DNA from: Bin5 sp965204705
GTDB taxonomy: Bacteria; Chloroflexota; Anaerolineae; Caldilineales; Caldilineaceae
Reading direction: 5' to 3'
DNA: 64,000 nucleotides
Assembly: GCA_965204705.1 (NCBI GenBank)
Contig: OZ242006.1
Span: forward strand, 620,001-684,000
Shown here: positions 7,915 to 16,362 of the stretch, piece after piece
How the letters are laid out: each line of letters starts with the position of its first letter
Position numbering within the stretch: the first letter of the stretch is position 1
Position numbers and translations under genes: made by a program
Notes under the pieces: generated by a model
The model's database searches: none
Seen by the model: the letters and a program-made list of their open reading frames with translations, nothing else
What the model was told of the DNA's origin: nothing

Positions 7915-8751
7915 GACGTTTGTACTACCCGTTGTGTTAGTCCGACAAGCACGGGAAAAGGGTCGGCAGGCAAGAGGGCCTCAGCCGCCGGCGGCCGGTA
8001 GCCCGGAGAGTTGTGCGGTCTGACCCGGTTTAAGCCCGCCTGTACCGCTACGGCAGCACACGCACCTCCAGCAACGTATAGAAGACCTCTCTGTCCAGCA
8101 GTTCGTCCCTCAACTTCCCGTTGAAACTCGCAAGCCGTTCTCCCGCGGCGACCCAGGCTCGATGTAGAGCGTCCTGGCTCCCACCCGTCCAAGCCGCTCG
8201 CGCACAGCCCGGGCCGTAAACGCCGGCCCGTTCTCCGAGCGAATATGATCGGGCGCGCCTTTGAGCACCATCAACTCGGCCAGCGCCTCAATCACATCGG
8301 CAGACCGTATGCTGCGCGCAGCCCGGATCGCCAGACACGCCCTGCTGTATTCGTCGATGACGGTCGGCAACCGCACTCCTGTGCCGTCATTGAGCCTCAG
8401 GTACATGAAGTCGTAGGCCCACACATGGTCCTTCCACGCAGGCCGCAAACGCACATACGAGCCGTCATTGAACCACAGACGCCCTCTCTTCGGCTGCTTC
8501 ACAGGCACCTTCAGACCTTCACGTCGCCATATCCTCTCCACACGCTTGTGGTTCACTCGCCAGCCGCGATGCCTCAGAAGGGCGGTGATCCTGCGATAAC
8601 CGTACCTGCCGAACTGACCGGCCAGCGCCACTATCTCCCTGGCCATCGCCTTCTCATCCTCCACCGGGCACGGCTTGTATCGCTGTGTAGAGCGAGGATG
8701 ACCCAGCACCCTGCAGGCGCATCGCTCAGAGACCCTACAGAAGGCCTTCAC
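7915..8751 (-). pseudogene. IS3-family OrfB transposase (DDE integrase core), frameshifted
   Basis: The N-terminal 200 residues read as a normal IS3 OrfB: the CRVLGHPRSTQRY opening, the FGRYGYRRITALLRHRG HTH_21 region, then rve core motifs VWAYDFMYLRLNDG (first D), TVIDEYSRACLAI (second D region) and SENGPAFTARAVRERL. The frame then breaks at about 8130, before the final glutamate. The RPHNSPGYRPPAAEALLPAD tail is found in another frame near 7960-8030. The motif D-E-F around the second aspartate is changed and at least one frameshift is present, so this is inactive. Confidence 0.8.
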
Positions 8752-8783
8752 GTGGTCGACACGCTCGCGACGACGTGAAGGAC

Positions 8784-9089
8784 TCAGATGTTTCCCTCAG
8801 TCACCTCCCTCAATATCTGGTTGTCCGGTGTCGGGTCCGCCGCCGCTCTCTTCAGACGGCTGTTCTCCGACGCCAGACGCTTGAGGCGCCTGCCCTGGTC
8901 GATCCTGAGAACCCCGAACTCGCTGCGCCACCGAGAGAAGGTCTGCTCGGTCACGCCTGTCCTGCTGGCCGCCTCAGCCACTGTGCAGCCCTCGGCTATC
9001 GCTACCTCAGCTTCTCTCAGCTTGTTGATCACCTGCTCCCGCGTATGTCTCCTGCTGGCTATCTTCCCCCCACGGCCCAATACTGACAT
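8784..9089 (-). CDS. IS3-family OrfA (transposase helix-turn-helix subunit)
   Basis: The 101-residue product from the ATG at 9089 contains RRHTREQVINKLREAEVAIA, then the helix-turn-helix CTVAEAASRTGVTEQTFSRW, and a C-terminal leucine-zipper segment (RRLKRLASENSRLKRAAAD). It ends DNQILREVTEG, the usual end of IS407/IS3-type OrfA proteins. It appears complete. In intact relatives OrfB is made by programmed frameshifting across the orfA end. Confidence 0.82.
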   Translation of the reverse strand: MSVLGRGGKIASRRHTREQVINKLREAEVAIAEGCTVAEAASRTGVTEQTFSRWRSEFGVLRIDQGRRLKRLASENSRLKRAAADPTPDNQILREVTEGNI

Positions 9090-9120
9090 CTTACTTGGAC
9101 CAGTTCTTGGGGGCAGGTTC

Positions 9121-9234
9121 CTCGAACACATATCTGGTTTGCCTGTTTGCGCCGGGTATGGCCAGCAGTTCTTCTGAGCGAAACAGTATCTTTCGGCACA
9201 GTTCGAATTCGAACCCTCTAGTTGTGTCCGCCAT
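9121..9234 (-). pseudogene. 5' fragment of an unknown gene truncated by the IS3 element
   Basis: A clear ribosome binding site (TGGAGG) precedes the ATG at 9234. About 38 codons follow (MADTTRGFEFELCRKILFRS and onward to TRYVFEE) before the reading frame enters the IS end at 9120. The remainder is not recognisable on the far side of the IS. The good start signal suggests a formerly real gene. Confidence 0.45.
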
Positions 9235-9506
9235 GAATTCCCTCCATTTTCTTTGGGAACTACAAGAGTTTCTTTCGTGAATTGACGCGCGCTTTTGTCC
9301 GCGCTACGATTGGGGCGGGGTCCCGTGCGTCAAGGTCTGACGTTAATCTCGGCGTGCTGTAGGACTTCCTCCATCAGCGGAGTCGGACTGCTGCCTTTTG
9401 GCCGAGGAACGTGAACCTATCCTCTTACAATGATTCTTGCTGCATTTGCGCTCAGGCCGACATATTTTAGCAATTCTAGGCAGCAAATTGTAGGAAAACG
9501 GCCAGG
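9235..9506. other. Intergenic region without recognisable genes
   Basis: There is no convincing ORF, hairpin or repeat here beyond the ribosome binding site of the truncated gene at 9234. Confidence 0.4.
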
Positions 9507-9728
9507 ATGTATATTTCAAAACGCAATGACACCTCCAAACTGACGAGCCGCACGATGTGGGTCGGGGCCAACTTGGACGGCGTGCGGGATGGGGCGCCGC
9601 CGCCGATACTGAGCGTAGCGGGGTGGCGGGAGCTGCACTTCGAGGCGGAGATCAAGTGGGCGATCGCGAGCGGCGCGACTGTGGACTTGGGGGAGCCGTT
9701 TGGCCGGGAGGAGGTGTATGAACCGTGA
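9507..9728 (+). CDS. Hypothetical protein, 73 residues (doubtful)
   Basis: The frame has an ATG with only a weak CCAGG upstream. The sequence is not biased towards membrane segments (VGANLDGVRDGAPPPILSVAGW, then IKWAIASGATVDLGEPFGREE). An overlapping minus-strand ORF is longer but less protein-like. No family is recognised. I list it because its composition is reasonable and the codons are GC-rich at the third position. Confidence 0.3.
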   Translation: MYISKRNDTSKLTSRTMWVGANLDGVRDGAPPPILSVAGWRELHFEAEIKWAIASGATVDLGEPFGREEVYEP

Positions 9729-9851
9729 TTTGAGGGATAAGGGGATGGGCTGTGACTTAACCCCGCCCTCGCTGTGAAGCATGACAACCGGAGCGGCCAG
9801 ACGCAGGACTGCTGCTGTGACTTTACCTTACTACGAGGAGAGGAGGTACAG

Positions 9852-11078
9852 GTGCTGCGAAAAAGTATTCTTGATAGATTTAGCCCTTTCTTTCTTGCAA
9901 GAGCGGTTGTAACCGTCTTGGCAACATGGATACTTTCCACACTGGCTGCCGCATGTGTACCGATACCGACGGACCCCACTCCGGTCCAAACGATGCCGGC
10001 AGACGCTACCACGGACCGAGTGACACCAACCGCCCCCCTCACGGACCGGGATGTGTTGGTCGCGCTTTATCACGCTACTGACGGCGACAACTGGCTGAGG
10101 AGCGACAAATGGCTGACCGACGCGCCGGTCGGAAATTGGTACGGTGTTGTTGCGGACAACGGCGATCATGTCACGGGACTGGATCTGCCTGAGAACGGGT
10201 TGAACGGGTCGATTCCGCCAGAGCTAGGCAAACTCATCAACCTGGAATCGCTCAATCTCTATAGCAACCTGTTGCGTGGGACTATTCCGCCAGAGTTAGG
10301 TGGACTCGCCGAAATGGAGTGGCTGGATCTTTCAGACAACCGGTTGAGTGGGTCGATTCCGCCAGAACTGGGCATGCTCACTGAATTGGAATGGTTGGAA
10401 CTCTCCTATAACAGATTGACAGGGACAGTTCCGTCGGAGTTGGGCATGCTCACTGAGTTGGAATGGCTGGGTCTCTCCGATAACGGGTTGACAGGGACAG
10501 TTCCGCCGGAGTTGGGCATGCTCACCCGGTTAGAGTGGTTGGGTCTCTCCGATAACGGGTTGACAGGGACAGTTCCGCCGGAGTTGGGCATGCTCACCCG
10601 GTTAGAGTGGTTGGGTCTCTCCGCTAACCGGTTGACAGGGACAGTTCCGCCGGAGTTGGGTATGCTCACCCGGTTAGAGTGGTTGGGTCTCTCCTATAAC
10701 GGATTGACAGGGTCGATTCCGCCAGAGTTGGGCATGCTCACCAGATTGGAATGGTTGGGTCTCTCCGATAACAGGCTGACAGGGACAGTTCCGCCGGAGT
10801 TGGGCGATCTTATCAAATTGGAATCGTTGAACCTCTATAGCAACCAGTTGCGTGGGCCAATTCCTGCGGAGTTGGGCAAGCTAACCAACCTGACCACGCT
10901 GGACCTTTGGGACAATGAGTTGAGCGGGCCAATTCCGGCGGAGTTGGGCAAGCTCACCAAACTGAGAGAGTTGTTCCTCTCCGGCAACCAGTTGAAAGGC
11001 TGCGTACCCGAAGTTTGGCGGAATGTAGAAGAGAGCGACTTGGAGGGACTTGGTTTACCGTTCTGTGACGATCCGTAA
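9852..11078 (+). CDS. Leucine-rich-repeat lipoprotein
   Basis: The GTG at 9852 has AGGAGG five bases upstream and is preferred to the in-frame ATG at 9774. The roughly 408-residue product has a lipoprotein signal ending LSTLAAAC, a short Thr/Pro linker, and an N-cap of the type LVALYHATDGDNWLRSDKWL, common before bacterial LRRs. About eleven 24-residue repeats with the plant-receptor-like pattern L-x-L-S-x-N-x-L-x-G-x-I/V-P-P-E-L-G follow, and then a C-terminal cap with a cysteine pair. The protein is probably surface-anchored and binds protein or glycan ligands. Six central repeats are nearly identical at DNA level, so copy number may vary. Confidence 0.82.
   Translation: MLRKSILDRFSPFFLARAVVTVLATWILSTLAAACVPIPTDPTPVQTMPADATTDRVTPTAPLTDRDVLVALYHATDGDNWLRSDKWLTDAPVGNWYGVVADNGDHVTGLDLPENGLNGSIPPELGKLINLESLNLYSNLLRGTIPPELGGLAEMEWLDLSDNRLSGSIPPELGMLTELEWLELSYNRLTGTVPSELGMLTELEWLGLSDNGLTGTVPPELGMLTRLEWLGLSDNGLTGTVPPELGMLTRLEWLGLSANRLTGTVPPELGMLTRLEWLGLSYNGLTGSIPPELGMLTRLEWLGLSDNRLTGTVPPELGDLIKLESLNLYSNQLRGPIPAELGKLTNLTTLDLWDNELSGPIPAELGKLTKLRELFLSGNQLKGCVPEVWRNVEESDLEGLGLPFCDDP
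10370..10800 (+). repeat. Near-identical 72-bp tandem repeats coding for LRR units
   Basis: The unit contains GAGTTGGGCATGCTCACC, GGGTCTCTCCGATAACGG and TTGACAGGGACAGTTCCGCC. It recurs about six times with only a few substitutions per unit, far fewer than between the outer repeats. This indicates recent expansion by slippage or unequal recombination. Confidence 0.8.
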
Positions 11079-11494
11079 GCCTCATTCTTCCGCGCTCACC
11101 CACCTATCCTGGCACGTCTCGTGTAATAACGCACAAACCTTCTGGGGTTAAGACCTAATGTAGGTCCCATTCGAAACTACGACTTTTCGCGATGGCATCG
11201 TGATTGAAACACCCTCATCTGCACAGTTGTCTCGAAGTGCCAATACTCTTGGTCTCGTGTGGGATCTGCATTAGTAGGTTTTGACTCCGTAGAGTTAATG
11301 TTTCTTGCGGCTCAAGCCGGACTTCCAAAGAGCCATGAATCTGACCTGTCCCCGATGTTTGTACCTTCAGCTATGTTTGTCCGACAAGCACAGGGACAGG
11401 GTCGGCAGGCAAGAGGACGTCAGCGTTCGCGGATGAGCCGGTCGGCAATCCAGAATCACTCAGTGATGAACGGCGCAACGTACAGGGCGTTCAT
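11079..11494. other. Intergenic region with IS terminus remnant
   Basis: Positions 11342-11420 match the orfB-side end of the IS3 element at 7904: TGACCTGTCCCCGATG, then TTTGTCCGACAAGCAC and GGTCGGCAGGCAAGAGG. The rest shows no supported gene. Confidence 0.6.
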
Positions 11495-11629
11495 CTATTC
11501 TTTCACATGGCCTTCCTGTAGGTTGAGCAGTGCGGTCACCGGCTCCGATGTAAACTGAGTAACGGCGAGTGCCGCAAATATGACGATGAGGGTCGCTGTC
11601 TGAATCTTCCGTACACGTTCTTCCTTCAT
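11495..11629 (-). CDS. 44-residue single-helix membrane peptide
   Basis: A good ribosome binding site (AAGGAGAGG) lies upstream of the ATG at 11629. The product is MKEERVRKIQ, then a hydrophobic helix (TATLIVIFAALAV), then QFTSEPVTALLNLQEG. The last segment resembles HFTTERVFALLGLADG of the 72-residue protein at 5880-6098. This one may be a C-terminally shortened relative, since its stop falls where the relative continues into a second helix. Confidence 0.5.
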   Translation of the reverse strand: MKEERVRKIQTATLIVIFAALAVTQFTSEPVTALLNLQEGHVKE

Positions 11630-12000
11630 CCCCACCTCTCCTTAATCACCGCAAGGCACGGTCGTACACACCCTCTATTTACTCCAAAACCAGTCCCCAT
11701 CGACGCCGGTCTGCTGACAGGGCGATTGCATCTATTGGCGCCAAGACCCGCGACACTACCTGATTCGACCCCAACTCCAAGATTCTGCCGAAAACATCAG
11801 CTCATTGTAGGGGCACCCCTTGTAGGTGACCTTCGTAGGATTTTTTGGGGTCCAGATTTTGATGCGATTGCCCAGGGTCTGCTGATGCTTGGTTTTGTCA
11901 CAGACTGCTACTGATGCTATGACCGGCCCCAGAGCACACGCTGCTCTTGAAAGGGCTTCATAGCGAAAATAGTGCCGCGTGGTCGCTTGCGAACTGAATT
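11630..12000. other. Intergenic region with a GTAGGGGCACCCC repeat
   Basis: Positions 11807-11829 carry GTAGGGGCACCCCTTGTAGG, a partial copy of the palindromic repeat found intact at 35612 and 42021. No gene is supported in the remainder. Confidence 0.5.
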
Positions 12001-12906
12001 CTAGCCCGCAAACAGCCCCCAGAACCCATATATGATGCTGTTTCTTATCACAAAAACCAGCAGGCTCGAAGCCGCGACGCTGACTACTGCTCGTCCACGT
12101 GTCAGCCCATGCTCAACTTTCGTTGCCGCATAGGTCAGCGCAAGCCAGTATACGGATAGAATGACAGGGATGCCGGCAGACACAAAGAGCTCAAATGCCT
12201 TGTGCCAGATTGTAACAATCAGTACAGTAGCGCCCGGCAAGAAGGCTGCGGCGCTGGCCCCGACCAGGGGTAAGAAACCGGGAAGCGACTTAAGAATGGT
12301 TATCGGGGCGCCAAATGTGGCCACAAGGTAAGCGTAACGGCCCACCTGCCCTCGCCCGCCCAAAAGGGTGGCGATGTAGTGGTAAATGCCCACACTGACT
12401 AGGAAAAATAAAGGGCTCAGCAGGACTCCGCTTATGCGGAGGCTCCATTCCCACATCGATCTGGCCACCAGAAAACGATTGAGGTGCCAGACTAGCGTAC
12501 CAATGAAGTCATCGAAGCCGCCAGAGTGCAGCCACAGGTAGCTGAACCACCCCGTGACCTCCCTCACCGCCATTGAGCGCGTACTTACAAACTGGGCATG
12601 GGCCTCACCGATCATGCTGGTGAGTCTGAATACATCATCTCTGAATACATCAGCTTGGGACCAATCCAGTTCTACCGGCGGCATTTCCCACATTGCTTCC
12701 AGCTTCGTCCACAATAAGCCAAGCAGTGCTGCCATCACGGAGGCCAGAAAAATCCATGTGAGTGCAGTTGACAAGGTGGCTGAGGACTTGCCTCGTTCGG
12801 CGGCAAAGACCTCTTCGCCTGGCCTGGTCAAGACATTTACCCACGTCTGAAGCATCGCGGTGATGCGGGTGCGCATGTTATGGAGTAGTGCGAGTCCGGC
12901 CGCCAT
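12001..12906 (-). CDS. Yip1-like multi-pass membrane protein
   Basis: The 301-residue product starts at an ATG whose first bases overlap the stop of the upstream gene (CTGATGG), a translational-coupling arrangement. It has a short cytoplasmic N-terminus, one helix at about residues 45-67 (LTWIFLASVMAALLGLLW), a soluble segment, and three to four helices in the C-terminal half, including LLSPLFFLVSVGIYHYIATL. This layout fits the Yip1 domain, a membrane family of unclear bacterial function. It is a full-length paralogue of the gene at 2-655. Confidence 0.7.
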   Translation of the reverse strand: MAAGLALLHNMRTRITAMLQTWVNVLTRPGEEVFAAERGKSSATLSTALTWIFLASVMAALLGLLWTKLEAMWEMPPVELDWSQADVFRDDVFRLTSMIGEAHAQFVSTRSMAVREVTGWFSYLWLHSGGFDDFIGTLVWHLNRFLVARSMWEWSLRISGVLLSPLFFLVSVGIYHYIATLLGGRGQVGRYAYLVATFGAPITILKSLPGFLPLVGASAAAFLPGATVLIVTIWHKAFELFVSAGIPVILSVYWLALTYAATKVEHGLTRGRAVVSVAASSLLVFVIRNSIIYGFWGLFAG

Positions 12907-13112
12907 CAGTAGACAGTACCGCTCTTGTTCGGTCGGTTCTCGTCGTCAGGCTCCTCTCGACTTGGTTCGTAGCCTGGCATTTCCCTTTCCTTTGAAGGCT
13001 GTCTGACAGGCTGGCCCCGCCTGACTGTCTCCATTTTCTCCTCCAGTGCCGCCTCGCCTTCCGTCCGCAACGGGTGCTCTTCGGCCGGCACCGAACTCTT
13101 ATTCCTTTCCAT
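12906..13112 (-). CDS. Small hydrophilic charged protein, 68 residues
   Basis: An ATG at 13112 follows GGGAGA at suitable spacing. The product is almost entirely Glu/Arg/Pro-rich (ALEEKMETVRRGQPVRQPSK, EPSREEPDDENRPNK), probably disordered, and has no membrane segment. Its stop overlaps the start of the Yip1-like gene, so the two form an operon. No family is recognised. Confidence 0.45.
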   Translation of the reverse strand: MERNKSSVPAEEHPLRTEGEAALEEKMETVRRGQPVRQPSKEREMPGYEPSREEPDDENRPNKSGTVY

Positions 13113-13780
13113 CTGTTTCTCTCCCGAAGGTAGGGTGGCGCACGCGCTGCAGAATGCTGCCGTAGAGGCCGGTCGCTTCCAGGAGTGGCCCGTTTTCCGG
13201 ATTTACACAGCGGGGTGACTACCTCGCTGAACGCAAGCTCAACCTGCCGCTCGCAGCCTGTCCTCTGTACGGCGTGGCACTATTTGATGTAGTCGCCTTC
13301 TGAAGGGGCCTGTATGCCAAGGTACCGTTAGGGCTCCCGGCTTGGACTGCGTTCCCGTGTCCTTTCCCCACAATAGCCATTTAACGCCGCTCTAACGCGC
13401 AAGAGCAGTTTTCCTTAAAAAGTCTGTGCCCTGATCGCTGCTCCGATACCCGCCCCCGTATAAGCGATCAGGGCAGTAATCCACCAATCCGAAACTGCTT
13501 CGCCTGCAACTACATCCTTTATTATCGAAACCGTCGCCAAAACTGTTCCCTACATGAGGGGCGTATTCGTAGACTGCCCCATCCCATCCCCTCTCATCTG
13601 ACAGTACGGCACTCTATCGTTTCACAATGCGAGGTCCCCCCAGCAAATTGGTCGAAAGGGGTCTGCTCGACACCGGTCGCCGCACGACTCTGGGCCATTC
13701 GCACTTGACGGGGAAAATAGCGCTTGTCTCAACGATCCGGCCAGTGGTGTGTTCGGTTGGAGAGCGCAGATGCTCCTCCA
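13113..13780. other. Intergenic region of about 670 bp
   Basis: The only coding hint is a minus-strand hydrophobic frame around 13418-13541 (IIKDVVAGEAVSDWWITALI, then AYTGAGIGAAIRAQ) with at best a TTG start. It could be a decayed small membrane gene. The stretch 13640-13795 resembles 15600-15735, the two 3' flanks of neighbouring TPR genes, which suggests tandem duplication of the TPR locus. Confidence 0.4.
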
Positions 13781-14525
13781 TCACTCCACTTGCTCAAGTT
13801 CCCGAATCTCTTGTTCAAGGTAGGGGACTAAGCCACCGTCGTTTGTCTCGCTCGCCAGTTCCAGAGCGGTCTGCAAGTCGACGACCGCCTCCTTGTATTG
13901 GCCGAGGGCCACCTTGACGTGGCCCCGGCTGAGGTAGGAGTAGGCGTCGCGGGGCCGCAGTAGTATTGCCTGATCGAAGTCGGCGATCGCCTCATCATTC
14001 TGACCATGTTCAGCCTTGGCAAGGCCACGACTGAGGTAGAAGGAGGCGTCGCGGGGCCGTAGTTGTACTGCCTCATCGAAGTCGGCGATCGCCTCATCGT
14101 ACTGGTCAAGGTTGAGTTTGGCAACGCCCCGGTAATAGTAATCGAGGGCGTAGCGATACCGCAGTCGGATGGCCTGATCAAAGTCGGCAATGGCCTCCTT
14201 GTATTGACCAAGCATCGACTTGGCAAGGCCCCGGCTGGAGTAGGAGTAGCCGTCATCAGGCTGCAGTTGGATGGCCTGATCCAGGTCGGCGATGGCCGCC
14301 TCGTATTGATCAAGTCCGATCTTGGCATCGGCCCGTTTGATGTAGGCGTCGCTGTATTTGGGCCGGATACTGATGGCCTGATCAAAGTCGGCAAGGGCGC
14401 CCTTGTATTTGAAGTCCTTCAACCTGGCAACGCCCCGGTCGTAGTAGTCGTCTGCAGTTTGCGGCCCGAAGCAGGCGGCGACCGCGACCAGTGCTACGGC
14501 AACCGCTACAACCCAAACACTATTA
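13781..14525 (-). pseudogene. TPR lipoprotein gene, main part, split by an IS982 element
   Basis: The frame from 14525 encodes the end of a signal peptide (VALVAVAAC, a lipobox) and then DDYYDRGVARLKDFKYKGAL, followed by about six 34-residue TPR units of the type YKEAIADFDQAI-L-P-DAY-YLSRG. The true start lies beyond the IS, at an ATG at 15559. Removing the IS and one TATTA duplication restores a continuous 250-codon frame. It is closely related to the intact gene at 26062-26622, so the product would be a lipid-anchored TPR scaffold. It is currently disrupted. Confidence 0.8.
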
Positions 14526-15542
14526 GGGCCTTATGCTAGTTAGGAAAGGCCAATTGCTTGATTTGAAGATAGTCACTTACGCCCATTAGGTGGTTGATGT
14601 AAATGCAGAGAGTATGTGCAGTCAACTTCGTGTATAGGCGTGCACAAAGGCCTCTGAAAGTATGTGCGTGATTGGTTTCTATGGAGAATTGTGCGTTCAA
14701 TTGACTGGTGACTGTTTCGATGATTTGGCGGACCCTATCGTAGAGGCGACGGGCCGATGCGGAGATCTGTTTTCTCTGGTTGCTGCGCGGCTTGGTGAGC
14801 AGGCGGATGCGATTGTATTGCCAGAGTTCATCTGCGACTGGAGCACTGACGTAGGCCTTGTCACCGATGACGATGCGATTGCAGTGTTCTACGAGGAGTT
14901 CGTGACCGATAGCCAAGTCGCGCTCGTTAGCCGGAGCTAACTCGAAGTCGATAATGAGGCCACCCATCGTGATCAGCATATGCAGCTTGAAACCGAAGAT
15001 CATCATTTTCTTGGAGGGTACGGGCCCATAATCGGCCCCCCATTCGGACCATCTGGCGCGCGATTGCGGCGCCAGGTGAAATTGAACCACTGGAATGGGC
15101 AGACTATCGACGACACAATGCGCGTCCCGATAGAGCTCCATCCTGGCCAACATCATGCGCCGCATCTCGTTCATAATCCGCATCAAGTCTCGTCGCCGCC
15201 GATTGAAACGGCTCTGCTCCGGTATGATCGGAAACTTATCCCGATGAGCCTGCATATGATGGAGTAACTCTGTTTCCACATCCCATCCCAGACACTCGCC
15301 GATGAGACAGATCGCTATCAATTCACTGTCGCTACACTCAGGCTCCGGGCCCGGTCGTCTCAGATGTCCTTCCAGTTCCTTGCACATGTCGTCAACGAGC
15401 ACATATACCCATAGACAGAAGTCGTCAAAGTGGGCTATCATTCCGGAGGTCCTCCTGGTGACTCACTTTGGTTGGTGGAGACCTCCAAAGTTATCTCACC
15501 AGGGGACTTTTTTCAAACGCTATCTAGCATAAGGCCCTATTA
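14521..15542 (-). mobile_element. IS982-family insertion sequence with 5-bp target duplication
   Basis: Terminal inverted repeats GGGCCTTATGCTAG (14526 onward) and CTAGCATAAGGCCC (to 15537) bound an element of 1012 bp. Both sides carry TATTA (14521-14525 and 15538-15542), a direct target-site duplication. The ends and transposase look intact, so insertion seems recent and the element potentially mobile. Confidence 0.85.
14536..15441 (-). CDS. IS982-family transposase
   Basis: The 301-residue product reads through without damage. It shows the family N-terminus (CSDSELIAICLIGECLGWD), RFNRRRRDLMRIMNEMRRMM, and a DDE nuclease core: CVVDSLPIPVVQ (first D), RIVIGDKAYVS (second D) and ETVTSQLNAQFSIE (E region). 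The stop lies 10 bp inside the left inverted repeat. It catalyses cut-and-paste movement of the flanking element. The complete frame supports recent arrival. Confidence 0.85.
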   Translation of the reverse strand: MIAHFDDFCLWVYVLVDDMCKELEGHLRRPGPEPECSDSELIAICLIGECLGWDVETELLHHMQAHRDKFPIIPEQSRFNRRRRDLMRIMNEMRRMMLARMELYRDAHCVVDSLPIPVVQFHLAPQSRARWSEWGADYGPVPSKKMMIFGFKLHMLITMGGLIIDFELAPANERDLAIGHELLVEHCNRIVIGDKAYVSAPVADELWQYNRIRLLTKPRSNQRKQISASARRLYDRVRQIIETVTSQLNAQFSIETNHAHTFRGLCARLYTKLTAHTLCIYINHLMGVSDYLQIKQLAFPN

Positions 15543-15559
15543 TGGAAACCTTGCGTCAT
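15543..15559 (-). pseudogene. Start of the IS982-disrupted TPR gene
   Basis: The ATG at 15559 follows a strong GGGGGAGG ribosome binding site and encodes MTQGFH before the IS. Joined across the IS it continues NSVWVVAVAVALVAVAAC, giving the same N-terminus length as the intact paralogue at 26062. Confidence 0.7.
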
Positions 15560-15724
15560 TTTCCTCCCCCGATAGAAGAGAAGCATCTGCTTGGAAAGGG
15601 TCGGCCTGCCGGCGCCGGTCTTCGCACGATGCAGTACGATTCCAACCCGTTGGCGAGAATGGCCGCGAGCTCAACGGTCAGACCTATACCGCGTTCGGTT
15701 TGAGAGCACGGATGCTCGTCCACC

Positions 15725-16020
15725 TTTACTCTTGCTCAAGTTCCTGAATCTTCTGTTCAATGTCGCCTAAGAGGCCACCGTCATTCGCCAGTTCCAAAGC
15801 GGCTCGCAAGTGGGCGAGCGCCCTGCACTATTGACAGGGTTCGATCCTGGCCTGAGCCCGACCGGTATAGACGCCAACAAAGTAGGGCTGTAGACGCAAT
15901 GTCTGACCATAATCGAAGATAGCTTCCTTAAACTGGCCAAGTCTGGTCTTGGCTTTGCCCTGCACAAAGTAGATGTAACCGTCGACGGGCTCCAGTCACA
16001 AAGCCTGATCATAGTCTTTG
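15725..16020 (-). pseudogene. Decayed 3' part of a second TPR gene
   Basis: Reading right to left, the frame gives TPR units (GQFKEAIFDYGQTLRLQPYF, VGVYTGRAQARIEP) and an end -IEQKIQELEQE, interrupted by at least two stop codons (near 15832 and 15996). The units most resemble the last repeats of the intact 394-residue TPR protein at 26859-28043. The 5' part is missing. Confidence 0.7.
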
Positions 16021-16362
16021 CTGCAAGTTCAATTATACACTCTCCATCTGTCTCCAGTGTGTCTAATGAAAATGCATTTGTGCCAGTATTGCGTCAATGT
16101 ATTCCCTGAGGCGGATTCGGCCGCGTTTGTAGCCAAGGGGGTCCAGCGATCTGGGGTTGCTGGAGAGGTGACACAAGAGAAGGAGCTTGTGGCGATCGTC
16201 CCCAGTATCGACCACGCATGAAATTGACATTACCGCCCTCGTAGTAACTGCCGGTGTAATCAGTCCAATCGAGAGCACGGACCGCGGTAGCCTAAATCCA
16301 TTTCCGCAGTGGGCGCATAGTGTACATCTCTGTCCTCCCCACCGGGCAAGGAGTTTGTGAAC
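16021..16362. other. Intergenic region, no supported gene
   Basis: A minus-strand stretch near 16120-16270 reads as protein-like (DWTDYTGSYYEGGNVNFMRG) but has stops and no start. It is possibly a remnant of an unknown gene. Confidence 0.3.

Larger units (their letters stand above)
7904..9120 (-). mobile_element. IS3-family insertion sequence, degraded
   Basis: An orfA/orfB pair lies on the minus strand between ends that share ACCTGCCC (TGACCTGCCC near 7904; GGGGGCAGGT near 9111-9120). OrfB is frameshifted, so the copy is probably not autonomous. Isolated copies of its orfB-side terminus occur at 11342-11420 and, inverted, at 24693-24766. On the right side the element interrupts a gene that starts at 9234. 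Confidence 0.75.

Noticed and set aside
10198..11030. Regular repeats considered as a CRISPR array
   Set aside because: The 72-bp units are contiguous, stay in frame and encode LRRs; there are no spacers.
15833..15850. GGTTCGATCCTGGCC, resembling a tRNA T-arm
   Set aside because: No acceptor, D or anticodon arms can be folded around it; it lies in a decayed TPR gene. The similar GGTTCGATTCC at 6970 is inside a coding start.
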